14,958 nucleotides of DNA from positions 1 to 14,958 of the forward strand of contig CAZYPK010000132.1 in assembly GCA_964649195.1 (NCBI GenBank). Direction: 5' to 3'. The DNA comes from JTS-RE9 sp964649195 (GTDB taxonomy: Bacteria > Planctomycetota > Phycisphaerae > Phycisphaerales > Phycisphaeraceae). The notes under the pieces are model-generated. The model saw nothing but the letters and a program-made list of their open reading frames with translations, had not been told where the DNA came from and did not search any database. Positions 1 to 6,367 of the stretch are shown here, in pieces (the first letter of the stretch is position 1; each line of letters starts with the position of its first letter). The translations under genes were made by a program, and so were the position numbers.

Positions 1-77
1 GGGAGCCTCGCCCTCCCAGCCGGAGGCTTCCGTTCTCCCGCCATATGCTTTTGCCCTGGCAAACAGATGACCCCGTT
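1..77. other. Upstream flank with short words shared with the 6-kb repeat
   Basis: No gene seen. This stretch contains CATATGCTTTT at 42-52, the same 11-base word that ends both arms of the long inverted repeat at 6013-6285. CCATTGGGTGG at 131-141 also recurs in that repeat, at 6072-6082. It may be a degraded relative of that element or its flank; two short words are weak evidence. Confidence 0.3.
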
Positions 78-105
78 TTGCATCCTGCGCCGCACTCGCT
101 ATACT
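78..105 (+). promoter_or_regulatory. Candidate sigma-70-type promoter for the rplKAJL cluster
   Basis: TTGCAT at 78-83 and TATACT at 100-105 are separated by 16 bases and both resemble the -35 and -10 consensus. The site lies about 135 bases before the rplK start, leaving a leader long enough for regulation. Activity is inferred from sequence only. If secE-nusG lie just upstream, readthrough from them would also be possible. Confidence 0.45.
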
Positions 106-239
106 GCTCGGCTCGCCATTCCCGCTCCCTCCATTGGGTGGACCGGGTGATCGTTCCCGCCCGGCTTGCTTCCGGCCTGACCGGAACGGTCGAAATGGCT
201 GTTTCCAACTGAAATATCCTCCGTTTTGGAGTCGGTGTC

Positions 240-671
240 ATGGCCAAGAAGATTACCAGCGTGTTCAAGATTCAGGCGCCCGGCGGCAAGGCGACCCCCG
301 CGCCCCCGATCGGGCCGGCCCTGGGCGCCAACGGTGTCAACCCCGGCCAGTTCATCCAGCAGTTCAACGCCGCCACCGGCGCCCTCAACGGCAAAATGGT
401 CGGCTGTGTGATCACGGTCTATGCCGACCGCACCTTCTCCTTCGAAGTGAAGTCGCCCCCGGCCTCCGTCCTGCTCGCCGACGCGGTGGGCAAGGACAAA
501 GGCTCAGGCGTGCCCAACAAGGAAAAGATCGGCAAGGTCACCATCGAACAACTCCAGAAGATCGCCAAGGAAAAAGGCAAGGAAATGACCGGCCGCAGCG
601 AACGCGCCCTCATGCGAACCCTCGCCGGCACCGCGCGATCAATGGGCATCGATGTGGAAGGCGAAATTTAG
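240..671 (+). CDS. rplK: 50S ribosomal protein L11
   Basis: Ribosomal protein L11 forms the base of the L7/L12 stalk, binds the GTPase-associated region of 23S rRNA and takes part in translation-factor binding. The 143-residue protein has the family's usual length. It has the N-terminal domain with the PPIGPALG motif (residues 22-29) and a C-terminal RNA-binding domain ending with TARSMGI. The ATG at 240 is preceded by GGAG at 228-231, eight bases away. It is first of four genes in the classical order L11-L1-L10-L7/L12. The TAG stop is directly followed by, and shares its last two bases with, a heptamer repeat (AGTTCCG), so the repeat edge coincides with the end of the gene. Confidence 0.97.
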   Translation: MAKKITSVFKIQAPGGKATPAPPIGPALGANGVNPGQFIQQFNAATGALNGKMVGCVITVYADRTFSFEVKSPPASVLLADAVGKDKGSGVPNKEKIGKVTIEQLQKIAKEKGKEMTGRSERALMRTLAGTARSMGIDVEGEI

Positions 672-766
672 TTCCGAGTTAAAGCGATTTCGGATTTCGG
701 ATTTGGGATTTGGGATTTCGGATTGGGGATTGCAACTCAGAACCCGGAACCCGGAACTCGGAACTT
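670..766. repeat. AGTTCCG heptamer inverted repeat between rplK and rplA, with nested GGATTTC array
   Basis: The left arm is short (670-680, AGTTCCGAGTT). The right arm (734-766) consists of four heptamers, AACTCAG, AACCCGG, AACCCGG and AACTCGG, plus AACTT. Its end pairs with the left arm. Between the arms, 684-731 is a second array with period 7 and a different word (CGGATTT or GGGATTT, about seven units). Neither word contains a stop codon on either strand. The left arm begins within the rplK stop codon. Confidence 0.85.
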
Positions 767-861
767 ATTCAAGGCTTACCACGAGCCGGTGAATCGTGGG
801 AGATTGATCCGGTTTTCAAGGCGTGTCGTCTGGAAGCCTGGGACTTTCAAAGGGACTCATC

Positions 862-1542
862 ATGAAGGTTTACGGCAAGCGCATTCGCGCCGACATTGAT
901 GGCTGGGATCGCAGCAAGGCTCTGCCGCTGCCCGATGCCATCGGTCGTGTCAAGGCATTCCGCAAAACGAAGTTCGACCAGTCGATCGATCTGGTCCTGC
1001 ATCTGGGCGTCGATCCCAAGCAGGCCGACCAGCAGATTCGCGGCGCAGTCTCCCTGCCCCACGGCATCGGCAAGAGCAAGAAGGTCGTGGCCTTCTGCAC
1101 CGCCGACAAGGTCGAGGCGGCCAAGGCGGCCGGCGCCGTCGAGGCGGGCAGCGAAGAACTGGTCGCCAAGATCGAAGGCGGCTGGATGGATTTCGAGGTC
1201 GCCGTCGCCAGCCCGGACATGATGCGAATCGTCTCCAAACTCGGCAAGGTGCTCGGTCCCAAGGGGCTGATGCCTTCGCCCAAGAGCGGCACGGTCACGC
1301 CGGATGTCGTCCGGGCGGTCAAGGAATACGGCGCGGGCAAGGTCGAGTTCCGCAACGACCCCAACGGCAACGTGCATGCCGTCGTCGGCAAGATGAGCTT
1401 CGACCCCAAGCTGCTCGAAGAGAACGCCCAGGCGTTCATCGATGTGATCAACCGCATGAAGCCCTCGTCCTCCAAGGGCGTTTACATCAAAAAGGTTTCG
1501 ATCAAAGGCACAATGACCCCCGGCGTGACGGTGGCGATCTGA
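862..1542 (+). CDS. rplA: 50S ribosomal protein L1
   Basis: Ribosomal protein L1 forms the L1 stalk of the 50S subunit and helps release E-site tRNA; in many bacteria it also represses its own operon by binding the mRNA. From the ATG at 862 the protein has 226 residues, normal for L1. The signature region around residues 128-145 reads LGPKGLMPSPKSGTV. The start is chosen over an in-frame upstream codon at 823 because AAGGG at 850-854 lies seven bases before 862 and homology begins there. The gap after rplK is almost entirely repeat. I could not identify a convincing L1 autoregulatory site. Confidence 0.97.
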   Translation: MKVYGKRIRADIDGWDRSKALPLPDAIGRVKAFRKTKFDQSIDLVLHLGVDPKQADQQIRGAVSLPHGIGKSKKVVAFCTADKVEAAKAAGAVEAGSEELVAKIEGGWMDFEVAVASPDMMRIVSKLGKVLGPKGLMPSPKSGTVTPDVVRAVKEYGAGKVEFRNDPNGNVHAVVGKMSFDPKLLEENAQAFIDVINRMKPSSSKGVYIKKVSIKGTMTPGVTVAI

Positions 1543-1547
1543 GGAGG

Positions 1548-1723
1548 GAAGGGCCTAGGGCCAAGGGCCTGGGGCCTAGGATTTGGAGCTTACAAGCGTC
1601 CAGCACCAAGCCTGTCCCGAACCTCTGCCTCTTCAATCTTCCACACGAATCGACCTATGTTGACTTAATCCGAACCCTAGGCCCCAGGCCCTCCTCCCAA
1701 GGCCCTTTACTCCTAGGCCCTTC
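1548..1723. repeat. AGGGCCT heptamer array with inverted arms, rplA-rplJ gap
   Basis: The left arm at 1548-1580 is built from GGGCCTA, GGGCCAA and GGGCCTG units. The right arm at 1676-1723 reads as its reverse complement, but is longer through an extra internal stretch. Both outer ends match GAAGGGCCTAGG, and the inner ends match TGGGGCCTAGG. The 95-base centre (1581-1675) has no visible gene. Unlike the AGTTCCG word, GGGCCTA carries TAG in one frame, so it would not be tolerated in coding DNA as easily. It occupies the place where an L10 autoregulatory leader would normally lie. Confidence 0.8.
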
Positions 1724-1737
1724 ACCAGAGTATTCCC

Positions 1738-2280
1738 ATGAGCAAGCCGATCAAAAATCTGATCGTTGACACGTACAGGAAAAAGTTCGATGGCCTGACC
1801 GGGGCCGTCGTCATCGATGTGCGCGGCATCAAGTCGAACGAGAACAACGTTCTCCGTGCCGACCTGGCCAAGGACGACATCAAGATCACCGTCATCAAGA
1901 ACAACCTCGCCAAAAGCGCGTTCAACACCACCGTCATGGAAGGCATCAACGCCACCCTCGAAGGTGCCAGCGCCCTCGTCTATGGCGGCGAGAGCGTGGT
2001 CCATGTGGCCCGCATCCTCATCGACAAGCTCAAGACGCTGCCCCAGGTGCAGTTCAAGGGCGCGATCATGGATGGCGAGCTGTTCGGCCCGACCCAGATC
2101 GAAGCCTTGAGCAAGTACCCGACCAGGGTCGAGGCCCAGGCCCAGGTCATCCAGATCATCCTCGGCGCAGCCGGCCAGCTCATCGGCGCCATCACCGGCG
2201 CCGGCAGCCAGATCGCCTCGCTCGTCGAACAGGTCGAAAAGAAACTCGAAAAGGGCGAAGCGATCGCGAAAGTGGCTTAA
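1738..2280 (+). CDS. rplJ: 50S ribosomal protein L10
   Basis: L10 anchors the L7/L12 dimers to the ribosome as the stalk backbone. The protein has 180 residues, the expected length. The N-terminal rRNA-binding domain includes the pattern DVRGIKSNENNVLRADLAK and a following ITVIKNNLAK stretch. The C-terminal helix that binds L7/L12 ends in a charged VEQVEKKLEKGEAIAKVA tail. The ATG at 1738 has only a weak ribosome-binding site (AGAG at about 1727-1730), squeezed between the preceding repeat and the start. The gene is followed five bases later by a perfect inverted repeat. Confidence 0.96.
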   Translation: MSKPIKNLIVDTYRKKFDGLTGAVVIDVRGIKSNENNVLRADLAKDDIKITVIKNNLAKSAFNTTVMEGINATLEGASALVYGGESVVHVARILIDKLKTLPQVQFKGAIMDGELFGPTQIEALSKYPTRVEAQAQVIQIILGAAGQLIGAITGAGSQIASLVEQVEKKLEKGEAIAKVA

Positions 2281-2284
2281 GGCA

Positions 2285-2401
2285 AAGTTCCGAGTTTCGA
2301 GTTCCGGGTTCCGAGTTGATGCAAACTCGGATTCCAAACCTCGGCTCAATCTTCTCTGTCTTTTCCCCAACTCGGAACCCGGAACTCGAAACTCGGAACT
2401 T
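2285..2401. repeat. Perfect 33-bp heptamer inverted repeat, rplJ-rplL gap
   Basis: Arms 2285-2317 and 2369-2401 are exact reverse complements over 33 bases, separated by a 51-base loop. Each arm is an AGTTCCG array with two variant units (one carrying TTTCGAG, one carrying CCGGGTT), and both variants are mirrored exactly in the other arm. The outer ends are AAGTTCCG and CGGAACTT, as in the copies inside murG and ispA. The stem would be very stable in the rplJ-rplL mRNA, yet no T-run follows, so it does not look like a simple terminator. Confidence 0.92.
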
Positions 2402-2500
2402 CCTTGTATTTAATCCGTCTTCGACTGGCCCCCTATCCGGGGTTAAATGAGCGACGTTCGCTCACCTCTTGAAGACTCAATGTTTGATGGAGCATTTATC

Positions 2501-2872
2501 ATGGCAACGATCCAGGAAATCGGCGATTCGATCGCGGGTTTGACCCTGACCCAGGCGGTCGAACTCAAGAACTACCTGAAGGACACCTACGGCCTCGAAC
2601 CCGCCGCCGGCGGCGCGGTCGTGATGGCGGCGGCCGGCCCGGCAGCCGTCGAAGAGGAGCAGACGGCGTTCGACGTCATCCTCAAGGCGGCCGGCGACAA
2701 GAAGATCCAGGTCATCAAGGTCGTCCGCGAAGCGACCGGCCTGGGCCTCAAGGAAGCCAAGGAACTGGTCGATGGCGCCCCCAAGGCCGTCAAGACCGCC
2801 CTCTCCAAGGCCGATGCCGAAGCCCTGGTCGAAAAGCTCAAGGCCGAAGGCGCGACCGTCGAACTCAAGTGA
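2501..2872 (+). CDS. rplL: 50S ribosomal protein L7/L12
   Basis: L7/L12 is the flexible multi-copy stalk protein that recruits and stimulates translational GTPases. The 123-residue protein has the N-terminal dimerisation domain (residues 1-35), an alanine-rich hinge (about 38-52) and the C-terminal factor-binding domain with FDVILKAAGDKKIQVIKVVR and GLGLKEAKELV. The ATG at 2501 has GGAG at 2489-2492, eight bases upstream, and family members begin here; an in-frame ATG at 2447 is rejected. A clear terminator follows the gene and rpoB does not, so rpoBC is not in this transcription unit here. Confidence 0.97.
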   Translation: MATIQEIGDSIAGLTLTQAVELKNYLKDTYGLEPAAGGAVVMAAAGPAAVEEEQTAFDVILKAAGDKKIQVIKVVREATGLGLKEAKELVDGAPKAVKTALSKADAEALVEKLKAEGATVELK

Positions 2873-2905
2873 TCCGACGCCGCACTTGCGTTCGCCACGA
2901 ACAGG

Positions 2906-2936
2906 AACCGCTCCTCCAAAGAGGGGCGGTTTTTTT
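2906..2936 (+). terminator. Rho-independent terminator after rplL
   Basis: An 11-base stem (AACCGCTCCTC with GAGGGGCGGTT, one G-T pair) encloses a CAAA loop and is followed by a run of T residues to 2936. It lies 33 bases after the rplL stop. It is the most convincing terminator in the window and closes the rplKAJL unit. Confidence 0.93.
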
Positions 2937-2953
2937 GATGGACCTGTTCCCCA

Positions 2954-3164
2954 CAGCCGCGACTCAACGAGTCGCGGACGTGAACAGCCTGAAGGAGTGA
3001 AAATCGCGCGGCGGCCAACAGCCTCGAAAACCGCAGGAAGCAGGTTGAGGGGACAAGAGACAGGCAACCGTGAACGCAGGACATCAGACGCCGGCCGTCC
3101 CCTGGCTGTGCCGCCTCGCACGTCTTCAGGCGGTTCACGTCCGCGACTCGTTGAGTCGCGGCTG
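2954..3164. repeat. 41-bp inverted repeat between rplL and pgeF, each arm a GCCGC hairpin
   Basis: Arms 2954-2994 and 3124-3164 are reverse complements with one mismatch in 41. Each arm contains its own palindrome, CGCGACTC-AAC-GAGTCGCG in the left arm, so two nested levels of folding are possible. The centre (2995-3123) has no gene and some GGGACAAGAGACAGG-like sequence. The arms belong to the wider hairpin family seen at 4503, 5837, 5957, 8517, 13308 and 14819. Confidence 0.85.
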
Positions 3165-3177
3165 AATCGAGTGCGGG

Positions 3178-4110
3178 CTACCGCGGTCTGGCGCCGATGA
3201 TTGCCGCCATTCTTCCCGTTCGTCCCGCATCCCTTCGATGGCTGTAAAACTCGTCGCCATCGCGGTAGGTGCAGCGGTCGTTGCGGTCGATCCGCGAAGC
3301 GGAAACACCAGCCCGCTCAAGCTGCAACGCGATGGCGTGTTGCAGATCGACATGGGGCCTGGGTTCATGTCCGCGATGCACCGCCTCGCCCAGCTTCGCC
3401 TCATCAAAGGCGGCGGCCACCTCGAAACCCACTTCAAAATGAGCGGTGGAGATGCAGGGCCCGATCGCCGCGATGATCTGGGACGGCTGCACGCCGAAGC
3501 GGTCGCGCATGGTGGAAAGCGTGGCCTGGATGATGTTGGCGGTCACGCCGCGCCAGCCGGCGTGGACCGCCGCCACCGCGCCCCCTTCCCGATCCGCCAG
3601 CAACACCGGCACACAGTCGGCCACGCGAACACTGATGAGCACGTCGGCGTCGGCGGTGGCCAGGGCGTCGGCCTGCGCGACCACCGTCGTCGGATCGCCC
3701 GGCGTCACATCGCGGGCCTGTTCGGGCCAGATGCAGACATCCCGGCCATGCACCTGCCAGATGCAGATTGTTCGTCGGCTGCCGCAGCCGATGGCCCAGG
3801 CGAGCCGGCGAAAGTTTTCCACGACCGTCTCGTACTGATCCGCAGGCGGCGCCGAGGAACGCAACGGCGGGGGATTCGCAAAAGTTGGAGGAGCCGGAGG
3901 AGCCGGGGGAGCGGCATCACGCATTTCCACCGTCGGCCCTGCCCCCAGATGGGCGACGCTGCGCGAGGCGGGTTGAAAATTGAGCGAGTCAAACGGCGCC
4001 TGGCTGACCCCGCCCAGACGGGTGGTGAAGGCATGGGGAATGCCTCGGCCGGCCAGCAGCGGGGACTGATAGGCGACCAGTCCGCCGGGATGGGTGATCC
4101 GTTCCAGCAT
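3178..4110 (-). CDS. pgeF: Peptidoglycan editing factor PgeF / laccase-domain (YfiH) family protein
   Basis: The family is reported to act in peptidoglycan precursor quality control in bacteria, and related laccase-domain proteins act on purine nucleosides. The metal-binding residues are present: His121 in WQVHGRDV, Cys166 in RVADCVPVLL and His183 in AVHAGWRG. AIGPCIS follows and TGRMA lies near the C terminus. I chose the ATG at 4110 (310 residues, MLERITHP) by homology; it has no good ribosome-binding site, and longer starts remain possible. Residues about 50-95 are an unusual insertion containing APPAPPAPP, coded by a 9-bp tandem repeat near 3885-3910. The gene is divergent from murG, consistent with a cell-wall role, and convergent with rplL. 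Confidence 0.85.
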   Translation of the reverse strand: MLERITHPGGLVAYQSPLLAGRGIPHAFTTRLGGVSQAPFDSLNFQPASRSVAHLGAGPTVEMRDAAPPAPPAPPTFANPPPLRSSAPPADQYETVVENFRRLAWAIGCGSRRTICIWQVHGRDVCIWPEQARDVTPGDPTTVVAQADALATADADVLISVRVADCVPVLLADREGGAVAAVHAGWRGVTANIIQATLSTMRDRFGVQPSQIIAAIGPCISTAHFEVGFEVAAAFDEAKLGEAVHRGHEPRPHVDLQHAIALQLERAGVSASRIDRNDRCTYRDGDEFYSHRRDAGRTGRMAAIIGARPR

Positions 4111-4473
4111 GATGGCAGTGTACGGAATGACGGGCTGAAACGGCTCGTCAAGTCCGTGTGGATAACGTGTTGAGATCATCAAAAGCGGTGGGAAACCCAA
4201 GCCATTTTCACGATGCGGGAAAATCCTCATATCGGGCCGATCATGAAACCCCGCACTGAAATCAGCGTCGTTAATCATTTATTTTCATACAGTTGTGTTG
4301 TGCGGTCGTATCGGGGGTGGTAGCCGATGAATGATGGAACGGGAGTTGCATGATTGACCGTGGAATGCTTGCGGGTCGGGCAGGGCGATGTGGATAACCA
4401 CGACGCTCATGGGACACTTGCGTGTCTGAAATGATAACTTCACCAAATATCGGACGTTACGGATGAGCGTTTG
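4111..4473. other. Intergenic region between pgeF and murG
   Basis: No convincing gene or RNA was found here. It should contain the divergent promoters of pgeF and possibly murG, but I could not find a -35/-10 pair I trust. Open frames that cross it, on both strands, are short or repeat-driven and lack ribosome-binding sites. Confidence 0.5.
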
Positions 4474-4594
4474 GGAACAGGAGACAGGGGACAGGGGACA
4501 TCGTAGCCGCAGCGTCCTCGCTGCGCGTCTGCGGGAGACAGGACAGGGAACAGGAATCAGAGCGAAGCCGCAAGCGGCTCCTGTTTCCTGTCCT
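4474..4594. repeat. GGGACAG heptamer array with GCCGC hairpins upstream of murG
   Basis: 4474-4501 is a period-7 array (GGAACAG, GAGACAG, GGGACAG, GGGACAT). It is followed by the hairpin CGCAGCG-TCCT-CGCTGCG (4508-4525), identical to the unit repeated at the right end of the window. Then AGGACAGGGAACAGGA (4540-4555) faces its reverse complement at 4579-4594 with one mismatch, around a small GCCGCAAGCGGC palindrome. The GGGACAG word has no stop codons in any frame, so the murG frame stays open through it, but the real murG start is downstream. Confidence 0.8.
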
Positions 4595-4639
4595 GGAAAA
4601 CGACGCTGTTGGTCCACACTGAATGTCAAGGATGGCATC

Positions 4640-5851
4640 ATGCCCGCAACTGAACCTGCTTCCACGATCCTCTTCGCCGGCGGCGGCACCGGTGGCCACA
4701 TCTTCCCCAACCTTGCGATCTGGGAGCGCATGCAGCCGCTGGCCGCTTCGCATCGGTTGCGCCCGCACTTTCTCCTTTCCCATCGCAGCCTCGACCGCGA
4801 CATCCTCGCCAAAACCGACATCCCTTTCACGCAGCTCGCCGTGAAACCCTGGTCGAGCAAACCCTGGCGCTGGCCCGCGTTTCTGGCCACCCTTTATGCA
4901 TCCAAAAAACAGGTCGAAGCGATCATCGATCGTGAGAACGTCAAAGCCATCGTCACGACCGGCGGCTTCGTCTCCGGCCCGGCGGCGATGGCGGCCCGAT
5001 CGAAACGCATCCCGCTGGCGCTGGTCAATCTCGATGCCGTCCCCGGCAAGGCGAACCGCCGAATGGCGGCGAAAGCCCGCGCATTGGGGCAGGTGTTTTC
5101 CACCTACGATTCGCCGCTGCTCCCCGGCGCTTTGCGCATCGGTCTGCCGCTGCGATTTTCGGCGATAAAAAGTTCCCAGTTCCGAGTTCCGAGTTCCGAG
5201 TTAAAAGGCAATGAAGACAACGCATCATCAGGCGAATCGCCTTTCAACTCGGAACTCGGAACTCGGAACTCAGAACTTATTTCTCCCCACCGCCACACCC
5301 TCATGATCACCGGCGGCAGTCAGGGCGCTCAATCCGTCAACCTTGCCGTGCTCGAACTGCTGCGACACCGCGAAGTGCAGGCGGCCCTCAAACACTGGCA
5401 GATTCTTCACATCACCGGCCCGGCCAAGGATGCCGATTTCCAGGCTGCGTATGCGGCCATCGGTTTGCCCGCGGCGGTCATGCCGTTCTGCGACACGATG
5501 GGCCGGGCCTGGGGCGCCGCCACGGTGGCGATCAGCCGCAGCGGCGCCGGCGCGGTGGCCGAGGCGTGGGCCAACGCGGTGCCGACGATTTTTCTGCCTT
5601 ATCCGTTTCACAAGGATGATCATCAAAGGCTCAATGCCGGGCCGATGGTCGAAGCGGGCGGGGCGGTGCTGCTCAAGGATATGATCGAACCGAAGCTCAA
5701 TGCCTCGCAGCTTGCCGCGCCGCTGCTGGAACTGATCTGCGATGAGAGGAAGCGCGATGCGATGGTGAAGCGATTGGAGGAAACGAAGCCCGCCGACGGC
5801 GCGGAAGTGGTGGCCAAATGGGTGATGACAACCATCAGAGCCGCGACGTGA
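4640..5851 (+). CDS. murG: UDP-GlcNAc--undecaprenyl-pyrophosphoryl-MurNAc-pentapeptide GlcNAc transferase MurG, with in-frame repeat insertion
   Basis: MurG adds GlcNAc to lipid I to make lipid II at the inner face of the cytoplasmic membrane. The 403-residue protein has the N-terminal GGGTGGH loop (14-20), TGGFVSGPAAMAA, the VPGKANRRMA segment, the C-terminal GGSQGA loop (225-230) and the UDP-GlcNAc-binding region with HKDDHQRLNAG (about 324-334). Typical MurG proteins have about 350-370 residues. The excess is largely an insertion at residues about 177-213, in the linker between the two Rossmann domains, coded by an AGTTCCG inverted repeat. The ATG at 4640 has AAGGA at 4628-4632, seven bases away. 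The last codons and the TGA stop lie inside another repeat (5837-5878). Confidence 0.9.
   Translation: MPATEPASTILFAGGGTGGHIFPNLAIWERMQPLAASHRLRPHFLLSHRSLDRDILAKTDIPFTQLAVKPWSSKPWRWPAFLATLYASKKQVEAIIDRENVKAIVTTGGFVSGPAAMAARSKRIPLALVNLDAVPGKANRRMAAKARALGQVFSTYDSPLLPGALRIGLPLRFSAIKSSQFRVPSSELKGNEDNASSGESPFNSELGTRNSELISPHRHTLMITGGSQGAQSVNLAVLELLRHREVQAALKHWQILHITGPAKDADFQAAYAAIGLPAAVMPFCDTMGRAWGAATVAISRSGAGAVAEAWANAVPTIFLPYPFHKDDHQRLNAGPMVEAGGAVLLKDMIEPKLNASQLAAPLLELICDERKRDAMVKRLEETKPADGAEVVAKWVMTTIRAAT
5170..5278. repeat. AGTTCCG heptamer inverted repeat inside murG
   Basis: Left arm 5170-5202 and right arm 5246-5278 are reverse complements at 31 of 33 bases. Pairing continues inward through AAAGGC (5204-5209) and GCCTTT (5239-5244). 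Read in the murG frame, the left arm gives SSQFRVPSSEL and the right arm NSELGTRNSEL. The reading frame of murG is intact on both sides. The same inner AAAAGGC...GCCTTT core is present in the ispA copy. Confidence 0.93.
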
Positions 5852-5990
5852 CACGTCGCGGACGCTCACGGCTGAAGGGGCATCCATCGCGCCATCGATG
5901 ATCGGCCGCGAGCCGCCGCAGCCGCGAGCCTATTCACGCATCAACTCTCCGACATGCCGTGGGCGTCCGCGATGTGTTGCATCACGGCTC
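5837..5990. repeat. Diverged inverted pair of GCCGC hairpins overlapping the murG stop
   Basis: The copy at 5837-5878 contains the stem CCGCGACGT-GAC-ACGTCGCGG and continues GACGCTCACGGCTGAAGG. An inverted, more diverged copy lies at 5957-5990 (CCGTGGGCGTCCGCGATGTG and following). The first copy supplies the last four sense codons and the TGA of murG. The centre, about 80 bases, contains no recognisable gene. Confidence 0.7.
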
Positions 5991-6012
5991 AAGGCCATCG
6001 CGGTTTCAGGGT

Positions 6013-6285
6013 AAAAGCATATGGCTAAAGAACAGGTGAAGCCCCCGGAAGCCCCGCCCGGAGACTGAGAACCATTGGGTGGCTGGGGCTGAAGGCTCGG
6101 CGCAAGCCCCGGCCCGGCGACCTTCAGCATTCAGCATTCAGCCTTTAGTCTTCAGCCTTCGGTTTTCAGTTGCCTCACCTTGCTTCGTGCGCCTGAGCCG
6201 GGGCTTCGCAGAGCCTCAGCCCCAGCCACCCAATGGTTCTCAGGCTCCGGGCGGGGCTTATCCCGAACTCAGGTCATATGCTTTT
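6013..6285. repeat. Long inverted repeat upstream of ispA (arms about 100 bp)
   Basis: The outer ends are AAAAGCATATG (6013-6023) and CATATGCTTTT (6275-6285). The best-conserved part of the arms, 6050-6092 and 6216-6258, matches at 42 of 43 bases and begins AGCCCCGCCCGGAG. Outside that core the arms are diverged but alignable. The centre holds a TTCAGCA heptamer array. The ispA promoter begins 25 bases beyond the right end. No transposase gene is present. The AGCCCCGCCCGGA word also starts the repeat inside dxs. Confidence 0.88.
6123..6169 (+). repeat. TTCAGCA/TTCAGCC heptamer array
   Basis: Seven units in perfect 7-base phase: TTCAGCA, TTCAGCA, TTCAGCC, TTTAGTC, TTCAGCC, TTCGGTT, TTCAG. It forms the centre of the long inverted repeat. 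The word differs from AGTTCCG but the period is the same. Confidence 0.85.
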
Positions 6286-6309
6286 CCCCTGATCGCGGCT
6301 TGTCTTCTT

Positions 6310-6338
6310 TTGTATCTCTCCCCCCACCCCCCTATAAT
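6310..6338 (+). promoter_or_regulatory. Strong sigma-70-type promoter for ispA
   Basis: TTGTAT (6310-6315), a 17-base spacer and a perfect TATAAT (6333-6338) predict transcription starting near 6345, about 23 bases before the ispA ATG. The spacer is C-rich. It is the best promoter match in the window and lies just outside the long inverted repeat. Confidence 0.75.
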
Positions 6339-6367
6339 CCCGTTTTCCCCCAAGGTCTTCGCCCCTG

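Noticed and set aside
1..239. tRNA gene before rplK
   Set aside because: I looked for a cloverleaf and CCA end, since tRNA genes often lie near secE-nusG-rplK, and found none.
823..861. Longer start for rplA
   Set aside because: The extra residues are not family-like, and AAGGG with the right spacing precedes 862.
2285..2401. Terminator in the rplJ-rplL gap
   Set aside because: The stem is perfect but the loop is 51 bases and no T-run follows. The AT-rich bases after it do not form a U-tract.
4463..4639. N-terminal extension of murG through the GGGACAG array
   Set aside because: The frame is open only because the repeat lacks stops. Family homology and AAGGA place the start at 4640.
4285..4890. 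Open frame on the - strand across the murG upstream region
   Set aside because: It runs through repeat sequence and into antisense murG, with no recognisable domain or ribosome-binding site.
6013..6285. Insertion sequence upstream of ispA
   Set aside because: There is no transposase-like open frame, and I could not find a target-site duplication. At most it would be a non-autonomous element.
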